Shown piece by piece: positions 9,840-19,870 of a stretch of DNA of 64,000 nucleotides. The translations under genes were made by a program, and so were the position numbers. The stretch's first letter is position 1, and the number at the start of each line of letters is the position of its first letter. Below the pieces are notes generated by a model. That model worked only from the letters and a program-made list of their open reading frames with translations. It did not search any database and was not told the DNA's origin. The DNA lies in assembly GCF_019048865.1 (NCBI RefSeq), contig NZ_CP077604.1, positions 3,534,001 through 3,598,000 of the forward strand. Direction: 5' to 3'. The DNA comes from Aquihabitans sp. G128. Lineage in GTDB: Bacteria > Actinomycetota > Acidimicrobiia > Acidimicrobiales > Iamiaceae.

Positions 9840-10694
9840 CTACTTGCGGTAGTCGTAGAAGCCGAGCTTGCTCTTCCGGCCGAGCTGGCCGGCGGTGACC
9901 ATGCGGCGGAGGGCGGGGACGGCGGCGTAGTTGGGGTCGCGGAACTCGTCGTAGAGGGCGTCGAGGATCGACAGGGAGGTGTCGAGGCCCACGAGGTCGA
10001 GCAGGGCGAGCGGGCCCATCGGGAAGTTGCAGCCGCCCTTCATGGCGGTGTCGATGTCGTCCCGGCTGGCGGTGCCGTTCTCGAGCATCCGCACCGCGTT
10101 GTTGAGGTACGGGAAGAGGAGGGCGTTCACGATGAAACCGGCCCGGTCCTTGACCTCGACCGGGTCCTTGCCGCAGGTGGTGGCGAAGGCGGTGACCTCG
10201 GCGATGGTCTCGTCGGAGGCGGTGAGCGGCCGGACGATCTCGACGAGCGACATCATCGGGGCCGGGTTGAAGAAGTGGACGCCGCAGACCTTCTCGGGCC
10301 GGTCGGTGACCATGGCCATCTCGATCACGGCGAGGGTGGAGGTGTTGGTGGCCAGGATGGCGCTGTCCTTGACCACCAGGTCGAGCTCCTTGAAGAGCTC
10401 CTTCTTGATGGCCAGGTCCTCGACCACGGACTCGATGATGAGGTCGCAGTCGGCGAGGTCGTGCAGGTTGGCCGTGGCCGAGACCCGGCTGCGGATGGTG
10501 GTGCTCTCCTCCTCGGAGAGCTTGCCCCGCTCGACCTGCTTGGCCAGCGACTTCTCCAGGCCGGCCACCATGGCGTCGGCCGACGCCTGCTGGCGAGACC
10601 GCAGGACCACCTCGTGGCCCGTCTTGGCCGCCACCTCGGCGATGCCGGAACCCATGATCCCCGAACCCAGGATGCCCACGCGCTTGATCGTCAT
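9840..10694 (-). CDS. 3-hydroxybutyryl-CoA dehydrogenase (3-hydroxyacyl-CoA dehydrogenase family)
   Basis: 284 residues. NAD(P)-dependent interconversion of 3-hydroxyacyl-CoA and 3-oxoacyl-CoA. The Rossmann motif GILGSGIMGSGIAEV is at residues 7-21, VVEDLAIKKELF and NTSTL follow, the catalytic His is in GVHFFNPAP, and the C-terminal domain carries GFIVNALLFPYLN and the GLGFYDY-type ending LGFYDYRK. The ATG has no Shine-Dalgarno; TAGCTT lies 8 nt upstream (leaderless type). Likely role in fatty acid or butanoyl-CoA metabolism, possibly feeding the ethylmalonyl-CoA pathway with ecm. Confidence 0.93.
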   Translation of the reverse strand: MTIKRVGILGSGIMGSGIAEVAAKTGHEVVLRSRQQASADAMVAGLEKSLAKQVERGKLSEEESTTIRSRVSATANLHDLADCDLIIESVVEDLAIKKELFKELDLVVKDSAILATNTSTLAVIEMAMVTDRPEKVCGVHFFNPAPMMSLVEIVRPLTASDETIAEVTAFATTCGKDPVEVKDRAGFIVNALLFPYLNNAVRMLENGTASRDDIDTAMKGGCNFPMGPLALLDLVGLDTSLSILDALYDEFRDPNYAAVPALRRMVTAGQLGRKSKLGFYDYRK

Positions 10695-10847
10695 GGGCGG
10701 TCAAGCTACCGGGGGGTAGGTGGCGCCGCCCAAATCGCGAGCGACGTCCGGCACACCTGCCGAAGGAATGGTGCGTGGTGCAGGGCCGTTGACCACACTG
10801 GAGCAGACGGCAACGACGCCGTCTCCGATGACCAGGAAACCGAAACG

Positions 10848-10973
10848 ATGTCTGCAGCGCTGATGATGGCCAACCGCCTCCGTGGCAAGGCCCCGAAGTC
10901 CGAGTCCGGGAGCCGGCCCTTCACCGCCGGCCTCGCCTCCCGGCTGGCCACCTGGCCGGCCCGCCCCCGCTGA
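10848..10973 (+). CDS. Possible 41-residue basic peptide
   Basis: ATG to TGA encoding a short, Arg/Ala-rich peptide with the N-terminus MSAALMMANRLRGK, in the gap between two leftward genes. An AGGAAA purine stretch lies about 10 nt before the ATG and a TTGACC box about 60 nt upstream. No family is recognised. It could be a real small gene or chance coding in GC-rich DNA. Confidence 0.3.
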   Translation: MSAALMMANRLRGKAPKSESGSRPFTAGLASRLATWPARPR

Positions 10974-11005
10974 CCAGGGGTCCTGACCGCTCTCGGTCGC
11001 CGGCC

Positions 11006-11696
11006 TCAGCCGGCCACCGGCAGGTCCAGGTAGAGGTCGGACCGCACCGGACGGTCGCCTTCGGGCACCGCCGGCAGCCCCGGCTCGCCGAACGCTGCCG
11101 GGAAGAGCCCGGTGTGCACCCACAGCCGACACGCCCCGCACGCCCGTTCCCCCCTGAGGGCTGCGCAGGGCAGCCGGCACCGCCACCTCGACCGACGCCA
11201 CGCCCGTGGCGTCGGTCGGCGCGCTCGCGGTGCGGCCCTGGTCGCAGGACTCGGCGGTGAAGGGACCGGTGACGGCCGCGCACACCGCCACGTTGAACAC
11301 CGTGCCCGGTTGGAGGTGTTGCACCTCGACGGTGACCGTCGACCCCGCGAGGTAGCCGCCGGGCGGGGCGGGCTCGACGATGCGAGCGGTGGGCTCGGGC
11401 CCGCTCGGTGCGGTCGACCCCGGGACCGTCGTGGTCGAGCGGTCGGCGGCCGGCGCCCCGCCACCGATCCGGGCGCCGACCCGGGTGAAGCGCTCGCGGT
11501 CCCCGTCGCCGGAGCGCGAGGCCACCGCGAGGGTGCCGGCCCCCACCAGGAGCACGGCGACGAGGCCCACCACCGCGAGCCGGGCCCGCTCGCGCCGCTG
11601 CCGGCGGGCGAGGGCGCGGCGCGCCAGGTCGTCGAGCGACGGGGGCGCCGGGGTGCCGGGATCGAGCTCGTGGTGCAGGTCGTCAGCCCAGGGCAT
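11006..11696 (-). CDS. Membrane-anchored partner of ECF sigma factor (putative anti-sigma factor), frameshifted
   Basis: After correction about 229 residues. A short cytoplasmic N-terminus with an Arg-rich stretch, one membrane helix (about residues 45-65: LAVVGLVAVLLVGAGTLAVA), a Ser/Thr/Pro linker and an extracytoplasmic beta-rich domain with four or more cysteines (VAVCAAV, AESCDQG, ACGACRLW). Reading breaks at the C-run 11149-11154; removing one base joins PAALRS to GERACGACRLWVH and gives a natural end DLYLDLPVAG. It overlaps the sigma gene by 14 nt, so it is translationally coupled. I see no zinc-binding HxxxCxxC motif, so the anti-sigma role is inferred from position and topology. Confidence 0.65.
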
Positions 11697-12282
11697 GGCG
11701 GGCTCCGGGGGTGGTGGGGGCGGGACGGTCGGGTCGGGACGGCGTGGGGGCCGGCCCTTCGTCGAAGGCGTCGGGCCCGAGGGTGGCGGCCAGCGAGCGA
11801 CGGGCGTCGTGGAGGGTGCTGGCGACGGTGCCGGTGGAGATCCCGAGGGCTTCGGCGATCTGGGGCTGGGTCAGGTCGGCGAGGTATCGCAGCGCCACCA
11901 CGGTGCGCTGGCGGTCGGGCAGCTGGGCGACCGCGGCCCAGGCCGGTCCGGTGGCCTCGGGGCCGTCGACGGCGTCCTCGATGCGGTGCCGGCGCAGCAG
12001 GCGGGCTTCGAGCGCAGCCCGCTGGCCGCGGCGCTTGGCCAGGTTGACCGCCACGCGGTAGGTCCACGCTGCCGGGTCCTGCACGGTTCCGCCCTCCCAT
12101 CGCTCCCACAGGCGGCTGACCGCCTCGGCACACACGTCGGCGGCCACCTCGCGGTCACGGGTGACCACGGTGAGGGCGCTGACCAGGCGGGGCCACGCGA
12201 CCCGGTACCAGCTGGTGAAGGACGCTCCAGCGGGTACCGGGTCGGGCCGGGCCGCCGCCTGTTCGTCCTGCAAGAGCCACAC
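11683..12282 (-). CDS. RNA polymerase ECF-subfamily sigma factor
   Basis: 199 residues. Region 2 spans about residues 25-95 (SWYRVAWPRLV...DPAAWTYRVAVNLAKRR) and region 4 about 120-175 (LPDRQRTVVALRYLADLTQPQIAEALGISTGTVASTLHDARR) with a typical helix-turn-helix. This matches SigE-like ECF factors of actinobacteria. GTG start with GGGAGGT just upstream. A palindrome at 12332-12347 lies about 50 bp upstream. The downstream gene overlaps and is the probable regulator. Confidence 0.88.
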   Translation of the reverse strand: MWLLQDEQAAARPDPVPAGASFTSWYRVAWPRLVSALTVVTRDREVAADVCAEAVSRLWERWEGGTVQDPAAWTYRVAVNLAKRRGQRAALEARLLRRHRIEDAVDGPEATGPAWAAVAQLPDRQRTVVALRYLADLTQPQIAEALGISTGTVASTLHDARRSLAATLGPDAFDEGPAPTPSRPDRPAPTTPGARHALG

Positions 12283-12331
12283 CTCCCCCGGATCGTTGGG
12301 TCGGTCGCCGAACTTCCCCTCGACCCGCCTC

Positions 12332-12347
12332 CGACCGTAGACGGTCG
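12332..12347. promoter_or_regulatory. 16-bp palindrome upstream of the ECF sigma gene
   Basis: CGACCGT-AG-ACGGTCG is a perfect inverted repeat, 50 bp upstream of the sigma start codon in the divergent gap with the S51 peptidase gene. Operator-like; no regulator is identified. Confidence 0.35.
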
Positions 12348-12393
12348 CCCGTCCCGCCCGGCCCGCCCGACCTCCTCGCCCGACCCCCTCCGC

Positions 12394-12439
12394 AACTTTG
12401 GGTCCCAGACCGGCGCGCGGGGGCGTGGGACCCGAAGTT
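12394..12439. promoter_or_regulatory. Imperfect 14-bp inverted repeat with 18-nt spacer
   Basis: AACTTTGGGTCCCA (12394-12407) and TGGGACCCGAAGTT (12426-12439) pair with one mismatch. It lies directly upstream of the TAGGGT box and start of the S51 peptidase gene. It could be an operator or a hairpin ending transcription from elsewhere; I cannot tell which. Confidence 0.35.
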
Positions 12440-12473
12440 CGAGGAGGGAACGAGGCTCGGTAGGGTCGGCCCC

Positions 12474-13151
12474 ATGTCTGGGACGTTGGCGTTGGTCGGT
12501 GGCGGCGAGTTCACCGAGGGGTGCACGTTCGACGCAGGGCTGGTCGAGGCCAGCGGGGCGTCGGAGGTGCTGGTGATCCCCACGGGCGCCGCCTACGAGC
12601 ACCCGCAGCGCCTGGTGGAGGCGGCCACCGGGTGGTTCGGCCGCATCGGCGTCGGCGTGCGGGGGCTCGACGTGCTGGCCCGGCCCGACGCCCAGTCCGA
12701 GGAGCTGGCCGAGGTCGTGCGGGCGTCGCGCCTCACGTACCTCGTCGGCGGCTCGTCGATGCACATCCGCTCGGTGCTCAAGGACTCCCTCGTCTGGGAC
12801 GCCCTGGTGGCGGCGTGGGGCGACGGCGGGACCCTGGCCGGCTCGTCGGCCGGCGCCATGGTCCTCTGCGACCCCATGGTCGACTCCCGAGGCGGCGCCT
12901 TCACCCTCGGGCTGGGCCTGCTCACCGGCATGGCCGTCATCTCCGCCCACGACCACTGGTCCGAGGACGCCGCGCACCGCACCCGCAAGATGAGCCCGGC
13001 GCAGCTGGTGCTGGCCGGGATCGACGAGCGCACGGCGCTGCTGCGCGGGCCCGAGGGCGACTGGCGGGTCGAGGGCGCCGGCCAGGTGGCGGTCTTCCTC
13101 GGTGGTGCCCCCAGCGACCTCGCCGCCCTCCCTGCCGGTCTGCCCGCCTGA
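12474..13151 (+). CDS. Peptidase S51 family protein (cyanophycinase/dipeptidase E-like)
   Basis: 225 residues. The class I glutamine-amidotransferase-like fold of S51 serine peptidases is recognisable from the N-terminal GTLALVGGGEF, the LTYLVGGSSMH strand and the nucleophile elbow TLAGSSAGAMVLCDP near residue 124. Relatives cleave Asp-X dipeptides or cyanophycin; this one is shorter than cyanophycinase, so a small-peptide hydrolase is more likely. TAGGGT ends 7 nt before the ATG, consistent with a leaderless transcript. Confidence 0.75.
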   Translation: MSGTLALVGGGEFTEGCTFDAGLVEASGASEVLVIPTGAAYEHPQRLVEAATGWFGRIGVGVRGLDVLARPDAQSEELAEVVRASRLTYLVGGSSMHIRSVLKDSLVWDALVAAWGDGGTLAGSSAGAMVLCDPMVDSRGGAFTLGLGLLTGMAVISAHDHWSEDAAHRTRKMSPAQLVLAGIDERTALLRGPEGDWRVEGAGQVAVFLGGAPSDLAALPAGLPA

Positions 13152-13196
13152 GGTCGACGATCGCCTGAGGTCGAGGCGCCGACGGCCCGCTGGTCC

Positions 13197-14018
13197 TCAG
13201 CTCTCGCTGATGGCGACCTTCTGGATGGTGACCTGCTTGGAGGGGGCGCCGGCGCCGGTGTCGAGGGCGGCGATCTTCTCCAGCACGTCGATGCCCTCGG
13301 TGACCGTGCCGAAGACGGCGTAGGACCCGGCGTCCGGGCCCAGCTGGGCCTTGTCGCCCAGGTAGGCGCCGCCCTCGTTGGCCAGGAGGAAGAACTGGCC
13401 GCTGGCGCTGTTCGGCGCCGAGGTCCGGGCCATGGCGATGGTGCCGGCGGCGTAGTCGGCGGACGAGAACGGCAGGCCCTCGTCGGGGATGGTGTAGCCG
13501 GGCCCCGGATCGCTGTTGTCCTGCGTGTGCGGCGAGCCGCCCTGGATGATCCCGGAGCCGGCTTCGGTGCGGAAGAGGTCGGTGCCGTCGAAGTAGCCGT
13601 AGCGGGCCAGGACCACGAAGTTGTTGGTGGTGAGGGGGGTGCGCTTGGTATCGAACCGGAGCGAGAAGCTGCCCTCGGTGGTGGTGACCGCGGCGGTGTA
13701 GGTCTTGGCGAGGTCGATGCACTTCTTGGGGGCGACGGTGAAGGTGACCACCGGCTTGGCCGAGCCGCCCTCGGGCGGGCAGTCGCCGGTGCCGTAGGCG
13801 GCGCTGGTGCTCGCCTCGCCGTCGCCGGCGGCGACCGTGCCGTCGGACGAGTCGCTGCTGCAGCCGGCCAGGGCGAAGCCCACCGCGATGATGACGATCG
13901 TCAGGATCACGGCGTTGCGGATGAAGCGGATCCGCCGCTTGCGGGCCTCGGCGGCTGCCTCGGCAGCCAGGCGGGCCTCTCGGTTGGCCTTCTGTCGTTC
14001 GCGCTTCTCGGTGCCCAT
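13197..14018 (-). CDS. Membrane-anchored cyclophilin-type peptidyl-prolyl isomerase
   Basis: 273 residues. Highly charged cytoplasmic N-terminus (MGTEKRERQKANREARL), one membrane helix at about 31-50 ending with a Cys (LAGCSSD), a Ser/Gly linker, then a cyclophilin domain from about 95: FSLRFDTKRTPLTTNNFVVLARYGYFDGTDLFR, IIQGGSPHT, GYTIPDE, IAMARTSAPNSASGQFF and VFGTVTEGIDVLEKI. Catalyses cis-trans isomerisation of Xaa-Pro bonds outside the membrane. Start chosen at the ATG 8 nt after a TAGGGT box on the minus strand. Confidence 0.9.
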   Translation of the reverse strand: MGTEKRERQKANREARLAAEAAAEARKRRIRFIRNAVILTIVIIAVGFALAGCSSDSSDGTVAAGDGEASTSAAYGTGDCPPEGGSAKPVVTFTVAPKKCIDLAKTYTAAVTTTEGSFSLRFDTKRTPLTTNNFVVLARYGYFDGTDLFRTEAGSGIIQGGSPHTQDNSDPGPGYTIPDEGLPFSSADYAAGTIAMARTSAPNSASGQFFLLANEGGAYLGDKAQLGPDAGSYAVFGTVTEGIDVLEKIAALDTGAGAPSKQVTIQKVAISES

Positions 14019-14234
14019 CGGGGCGCACCCTAACCGGGGGCCAACCGGCCGGTCCCGGCGCGCCGGCGCTGGTCCGGCGGTCCGACCAACCGACCTCGGC
14101 GGGGCCGTCGCACCACGAGCCGGCCCGCCGCGCCTCACCCGTCTGGGCGTCGTGGCCTGCGGAACGGAGGTGCCGCGCCACGCCCGGTGGCCCTCGGTGC
14201 GACGCCGTCCGGCGGTACGGGCCAGAATGGTCCG

Positions 14235-14795
14235 ATGGACGATGAGGTGGGCCGGACCGTGGAGACGTCGGAGCCCGACGAAGACGCCACGAACGACGTC
14301 GACGCCGACTTCACCCGCGCCGTGGGCCAGCGCCTGCGAGCCATCCGCCAGGCCCAGGGCCTGTCCCTGGCCGAGGTCGAGCAGCGCTCGGCCGGGCGGT
14401 GGAGCGCCTCGGCCGTCGGCGCCTACGAGCGGGGCTTCCGCACCCTGTCGCTGCCCCGCCTGAAGGCCCTGGCCGACTTCTACCGGGTGCCGGTGGGCGT
14501 GCTCCTCGGCGAGCCGGCGCCGTTGCCCGGCACCCCCGAGCGCCACAAGATCGTCCTCGACCTCGAGGCGCTCACCCGGATCGACCCCTCGGCGCCCATC
14601 CGCCGCTTCGTCCAGTCGATCATCGAGGCTCGCGGCGACTTCAACGGCCGGGTGCTGTCGCTGCGCCACGACGACCTCAAGGCGCTGTGCACGCTCGTCG
14701 GCGGCGACATCCCCACCGGCGTGGCCCAGCTCCGCTCGTGGGGCGTGATGATCGACGGCCCCGAGATCCCCGCCGACTCCACCGGCTTCTTCTGA
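14235..14795 (+). CDS. bldD: BldD-family c-di-GMP-responsive transcriptional regulator
   Basis: 186 residues. An acidic N-terminal extension precedes an XRE-type helix-turn-helix (VGQRLRAIRQAQGLSLAEVEQRS, then WSASAVGAYERGFRTLSLPRL) and the BldD C-terminal domain. The signature that binds tetrameric cyclic di-GMP in Streptomyces BldD (RxD then RxxD) is intact here as RGDFNGRVLSLRHDD near residues 133-147. In Streptomyces BldD represses developmental genes including whiB-type and bldD itself. The ATG is preceded by CAGAAT 5 nt upstream and has no Shine-Dalgarno. Confidence 0.88.
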   Translation: MDDEVGRTVETSEPDEDATNDVDADFTRAVGQRLRAIRQAQGLSLAEVEQRSAGRWSASAVGAYERGFRTLSLPRLKALADFYRVPVGVLLGEPAPLPGTPERHKIVLDLEALTRIDPSAPIRRFVQSIIEARGDFNGRVLSLRHDDLKALCTLVGGDIPTGVAQLRSWGVMIDGPEIPADSTGFF

Positions 14796-14844
14796 CCCCT
14801 ACCGGTTGGGGGCCTCAGCGCCCCAGCCGGTACCGTGCCCCGCC

Positions 14845-16062
14845 GTGGCCGTCGTCGTGCAGAAGTTCGGAGGGACCTCCGTCGCCGATCCCGAGCGGAT
14901 CCGCGAGGTGGCCGACCACGTGGCCCGCACCATGCGCCGCGGCGACCAGGTGGTGGTCGTGGTCTCCGCCATGGGCAAGGAGACCGACGAGCTGCTCCAC
15001 CTGGCCCACCAGGTCTCCAAGACCCGCCCCGGCCGCGAGATGGACATGCTCATCACCGCCGGCGAGCGCAAGGCCACCGCCCTGCTGTGCATGGCCCTGC
15101 ACGACCTGGGCGTGCCCGCCGACTCCTTCACCGGGAGCCAGGCCGGGTTCATCACCGACACCACCCACATGAACGCCAAGATCCTCGAGGTCCGTGCCGA
15201 GCGGGTCCGGGCCGCGGTCGACGCCGGCCGGGTCCCGGTGGTGGGCGGCGCCCAGGGCGTGTCCACCAACAAGGACGTCACCTTCCTGGGGCGTGGCGGC
15301 TCCGACACCACCGCGGTGGCCCTGGCCGAGGCGCTCGGCGGCGTCTGCGAGCTCTACACCGACGTGTCCGGCGTGTTCACCACCGACCCCCGCGTGGTGT
15401 CGGTGGCCCGCCGGATCAACCGCATCTCGTTCGACGAGATGCTCGAGATGTGCGCCGCGGGCTGTCCCAAGCCGGCCATGCGGGCGGTCGAGTTCGCCCG
15501 CACCCACGGCGTCAAGCTGCACGTCCGCTCCGCGTTCACGTGGGAGCCGGGCACCTGGATCACCGAGAAGGAGACCGACATGGAAGACGCCATCGTCTCA
15601 GGGGTGATCGGCGACGCCTCCGAGGCCAAGATCACCATCGGCGGCGTGCCGGACCAGCCCGGCGTGGCCGCCCGCGTCTTCCGGGCCATGGCCTCGGCCG
15701 ACGTGAACGTCGACATGATCGTGCAGAACGTCTCCGAGGACGGCATCACCGACATCTCGTTCACGCTGCCCGCCGACGACCTGCCCAAGTGCCTGGCGCT
15801 GGCCGAGTCGCTGGCTTCGGAGATCGGCGCCAGCCGGGTCACGCCCGACTCGTCCATCGCCAAGGTCTCGCTGGTGGGCGCCGGCATGAAGACCAACCCC
15901 GGCGTGGCCGCCACCGTCTTCGAGACGCTGGCCGCCAACAAGATCAACATCGAGATGATCTCCACCTCGGCCATCCGCATCTCCGTGGTCGTCGCCGGGG
16001 CCGAGTGCGATCGCGCCGTCGCCGTCCTCCACACCGCCTTCGGCCTCGACACCACCGCCTGA
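14845..16062 (+). CDS. lysC: Aspartate kinase (alpha subunit)
   Basis: 405 residues. Phosphorylates aspartate as the first step to Lys, Met, Thr and diaminopimelate. N-terminal kinase domain with KFGGTSVAD, GERKATALL and GRGGSDTTAVALA; two C-terminal ACT domains (from about residues 265 and 340, the latter with KVSLVGAGMKTNPGV and EMISTSAIRISV) bind feedback effectors. GTG start at 14845 chosen because the family begins one residue before VVVQKFGGTS and TACCGT lies 8 nt upstream. asd follows one gene downstream, a common actinobacterial order but here interrupted by a lipoprotein gene. Confidence 0.95.
   Translation: MAVVVQKFGGTSVADPERIREVADHVARTMRRGDQVVVVVSAMGKETDELLHLAHQVSKTRPGREMDMLITAGERKATALLCMALHDLGVPADSFTGSQAGFITDTTHMNAKILEVRAERVRAAVDAGRVPVVGGAQGVSTNKDVTFLGRGGSDTTAVALAEALGGVCELYTDVSGVFTTDPRVVSVARRINRISFDEMLEMCAAGCPKPAMRAVEFARTHGVKLHVRSAFTWEPGTWITEKETDMEDAIVSGVIGDASEAKITIGGVPDQPGVAARVFRAMASADVNVDMIVQNVSEDGITDISFTLPADDLPKCLALAESLASEIGASRVTPDSSIAKVSLVGAGMKTNPGVAATVFETLAANKINIEMISTSAIRISVVVAGAECDRAVAVLHTAFGLDTTA
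15580..16062 (+). other. Internal in-frame translation start for the aspartokinase beta (regulatory) subunit
   Basis: An ATG at 15580 (MEDAIVSGVIGD) is preceded by AAGGAG at 15568-15573, 6 nt upstream, one of the better ribosome-binding sites here. In Corynebacterium glutamicum the same in-frame overlap produces a beta subunit starting MEEAVLTGV. The 160-residue product would contain only the two ACT domains and form an alpha2beta2 enzyme. Confidence 0.65.
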
Positions 16063-16128
16063 TCCTCGGGGCACCGGCTCCCCCGCCCTGCCCCTGCGGT
16101 GGGGCCACGAGCGTCCTACGCTCCGCCG

Positions 16129-18182
<2,054 letters not shown>

Positions 18183-18191
18183 GCCGCCCGG

Positions 18192-18473
18192 TCAGGGGCA
18201 GGCGCAGGGCAGCGCGCCGCAGCGCGGGCACCCGTCGGCGTAGCGCGCCGCGGCGTCGGCCAGCGACAGGTCGAGCTGGTGGGCCAGGGACGCGGTCCAG
18301 GCCAGGACGTCGCCCAGCTCGTGGCGCTGCTGGTCGAGCGTGCCCTTGCGCACCGCTTGGGCCAGCTCGCCGAGCTCCTCGCACAGCCAGGCCACCGTGG
18401 CGGCGGTGCCCCGGGCCCGGTCCCGGTCGCCGTAGGTGCGGGCGATCACGTCCTGGAACTCGTCGATGTCCAC
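18192..18473 (-). CDS. MazG-like nucleotide pyrophosphohydrolase
   Basis: 93 residues from GTG 18473, chosen because TACGCT lies 6 nt upstream on the minus strand. The all-alpha NTP-PPase helices carry ELGELAQAVRKG and ELGDVLAW, matching the EExxE...ExxD Mg-binding pattern. A C-terminal CPRCGALPCACP zinc-knuckle-like tail is typical of the short actinobacterial form. Likely removes non-canonical or damaged NTPs. It is convergent with asd (9 bp) and divergent from the PemK-like gene. Confidence 0.78.
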   Translation of the reverse strand: MDIDEFQDVIARTYGDRDRARGTAATVAWLCEELGELAQAVRKGTLDQQRHELGDVLAWTASLAHQLDLSLADAAARYADGCPRCGALPCACP

Positions 18474-18546
18474 CGGGCGAGCGTACGGCGGCGCCCGCCC
18501 CCGGCCCGGTCCCGGCGCCGGTCGCCGCGCCGTACGCTCGTCGGCC

Positions 18547-19062
18547 ATGCCCACCGGAGCGCTCGGACGCCTCAAGCAGAAGGTCAGCGCGGCCCTGAGC
18601 CGTGGGAGCGGGGGACCCGGGTCCCGCTCGGCGCCCCCGGCGCCCCGACCGGGCCCCACGTCGTCCGGCGCGCCGGCCGGCGCCGACGGGATCGACGTGA
18701 GCTACGCGCCGGAGCACGACGGCGACGCCGATCCCGGCGAGGTGGTGTGGACGTGGGTGCCGTTCGAGGACGATCCGAGCCAGGGCAAGGACCGGCCGGT
18801 CCTGGTCATCGGGTGGGACGGCCCGCAGCTGGCCGCGGTGCAGCTCTCGAGCAAGGACCACGCCTCCCGCCGGGACGCCGGGGAGTGGGTGGCCGTGGGG
18901 ACCGGGGCGTGGGACGCCCAGGGTCGGCCGAGCTACGTCGACGCCTCCCGGCTGCTGCGGGTCAGCCCTGCGGCCGTGCGGCGGGAAGGAGCTGCGCTCG
19001 ACCGAAGCCGGTTCGAGGTCGTGCTGGCCCGGGTTCGCGAGCTCCACGGCTGGTCGGGCTGA
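18547..19062 (+). CDS. PemK/MazF-like domain protein
   Basis: 171 residues. A disordered Gly/Pro/Ser N-terminal region (about 1-50) precedes a PemK-like barrel: GEVVWTWVPFEDDPSQGKDRPVLVIG, VQLSSKDH and YVDASRLLRVSP. The Arg in KDRPVLV and the Ser/Thr strand match MazF-family toxins, but the long N-terminal tail and lack of an adjacent antitoxin gene argue against a classical toxin. TACGCT ends 8 nt before the ATG. Confidence 0.7.
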   Translation: MPTGALGRLKQKVSAALSRGSGGPGSRSAPPAPRPGPTSSGAPAGADGIDVSYAPEHDGDADPGEVVWTWVPFEDDPSQGKDRPVLVIGWDGPQLAAVQLSSKDHASRRDAGEWVAVGTGAWDAQGRPSYVDASRLLRVSPAAVRREGAALDRSRFEVVLARVRELHGWSG

Positions 19063-19504
19063 GCAGCGGGGCGGGCCGGAACGGCTCCGGCGCGGCGGAC
19101 GGCGCTGGAGGCCGGGCCGGGCCCGGGGTCGATGCGTCGACCCGATCGGCCTTCGTGGCCGTGGGGCCGCTCGCCTTGGGCGCGAGGAACGGCCAGCGGG
19201 TCACGTCCCCGGCGTCCGCCGGCTCGTCTGCCGTCGGGCTCGCGGCCGGCTCGACGGCGCGCTCGGCGGCCGCCCAGCGCGCCAAGGCGCCGTCGGTCAG
19301 GTCGATGACGGGGAGGCGGGGCTCTTCGGCCGAGGGGATGGCCAGGACGGGGTCGTCCTTCGAGCGCAGCACCGGCCCGAACCGGCCGTTGAACGGGCGG
19401 AACACCCACGCGCCCCGCAGGTTCGAGTAGCGCCAGCCCAGGAAGCGGAACAGCCAGAGGCGGCGGGACGAGACCATGCGGCGCGGGCGAGGACGGTTGC
19501 TCAC
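18962..19504 (-). CDS. Hypothetical protein, basic N-terminus and disordered C-terminus
   Basis: 180 residues from GTG 19504, with GGGGGG 7 nt upstream. The first 60 residues are well structured (RRLWLFRFLGWRYSNLRGAWVFRPFNG); the rest is Pro/Ala-rich. The last 33 codons lie antisense to the end of the PemK-like gene, which suggests the true stop may be earlier and hidden by a sequence error. No family is recognised. Confidence 0.45.
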   Translation of the reverse strand: MSNRPRPRRMVSSRRLWLFRFLGWRYSNLRGAWVFRPFNGRFGPVLRSKDDPVLAIPSAEEPRLPVIDLTDGALARWAAAERAVEPAASPTADEPADAGDVTRWPFLAPKASGPTATKADRVDASTPGPARPPAPSAAPEPFRPAPLLSPTSRGAREPGPARPRTGFGRAQLLPAARPQG

Positions 19505-19699
19505 GATGACCCCCCAAGGTCGGGCCGGCGGGCGGAAGCCGGACCCTCGATGCGATCGACCCCCGAGGCGATCGCCCTGCCGGCGGGCACCGGTCCCCTG
19601 CGGGATCGTCAGCCAGACGGCGGGGGCAACCTAGCGCCGCGTGGTCCCGATCGCACAGGCGATCGGACCGGGGCCGCTCGGCGGGAGCGGAAGCAGTGA

Positions 19700-19743
19700 T
19701 GCCCCCGCCTCGATCCGGGGCGGGATCCGGAGAGGCGGGGGCA
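19700..19743. promoter_or_regulatory. 12-bp perfect stem with 20-nt loop in a divergent gap
   Basis: TGCCCCCGCCTC pairs perfectly with GAGGCGGGGGCA. It lies in the 366-bp gap between divergent genes, so a classical terminator is not expected; it may be a leader structure or a protein site. The rest of the gap (19505-19870) holds only the palindrome below and no gene that I can support. Confidence 0.4.
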
Positions 19744-19784
19744 CCGAGGACCACCGTAGCGAACCGGGCACGGTCCGCTCCACC

Positions 19785-19800
19785 TTGACCGCTGGGTCAA
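19785..19800. promoter_or_regulatory. Palindrome TTGACC-GCTG-GGTCAA
   Basis: Perfect 6-bp arms with a 4-nt centre, 70 bp upstream of the next start codon. TTGACC also resembles a -35 box, so the site could be an operator over a promoter. Confidence 0.4.
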
Positions 19801-19870
19801 GGGTCACGTCGGCGCGAGGTGCGCGAGGACACCGCTCAAGCCGGGCAGAGAGGGCGCCGATGGAGGGGCC

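Noticed and set aside
18192..19504. MazG-like, PemK-like and a neighbouring gene as a toxin-antitoxin module
   Set aside because: MazG here is the nucleotide pyrophosphohydrolase, not the MazE antitoxin; the PemK-like gene has no adjacent antitoxin and appears to have its own leaderless promoter.
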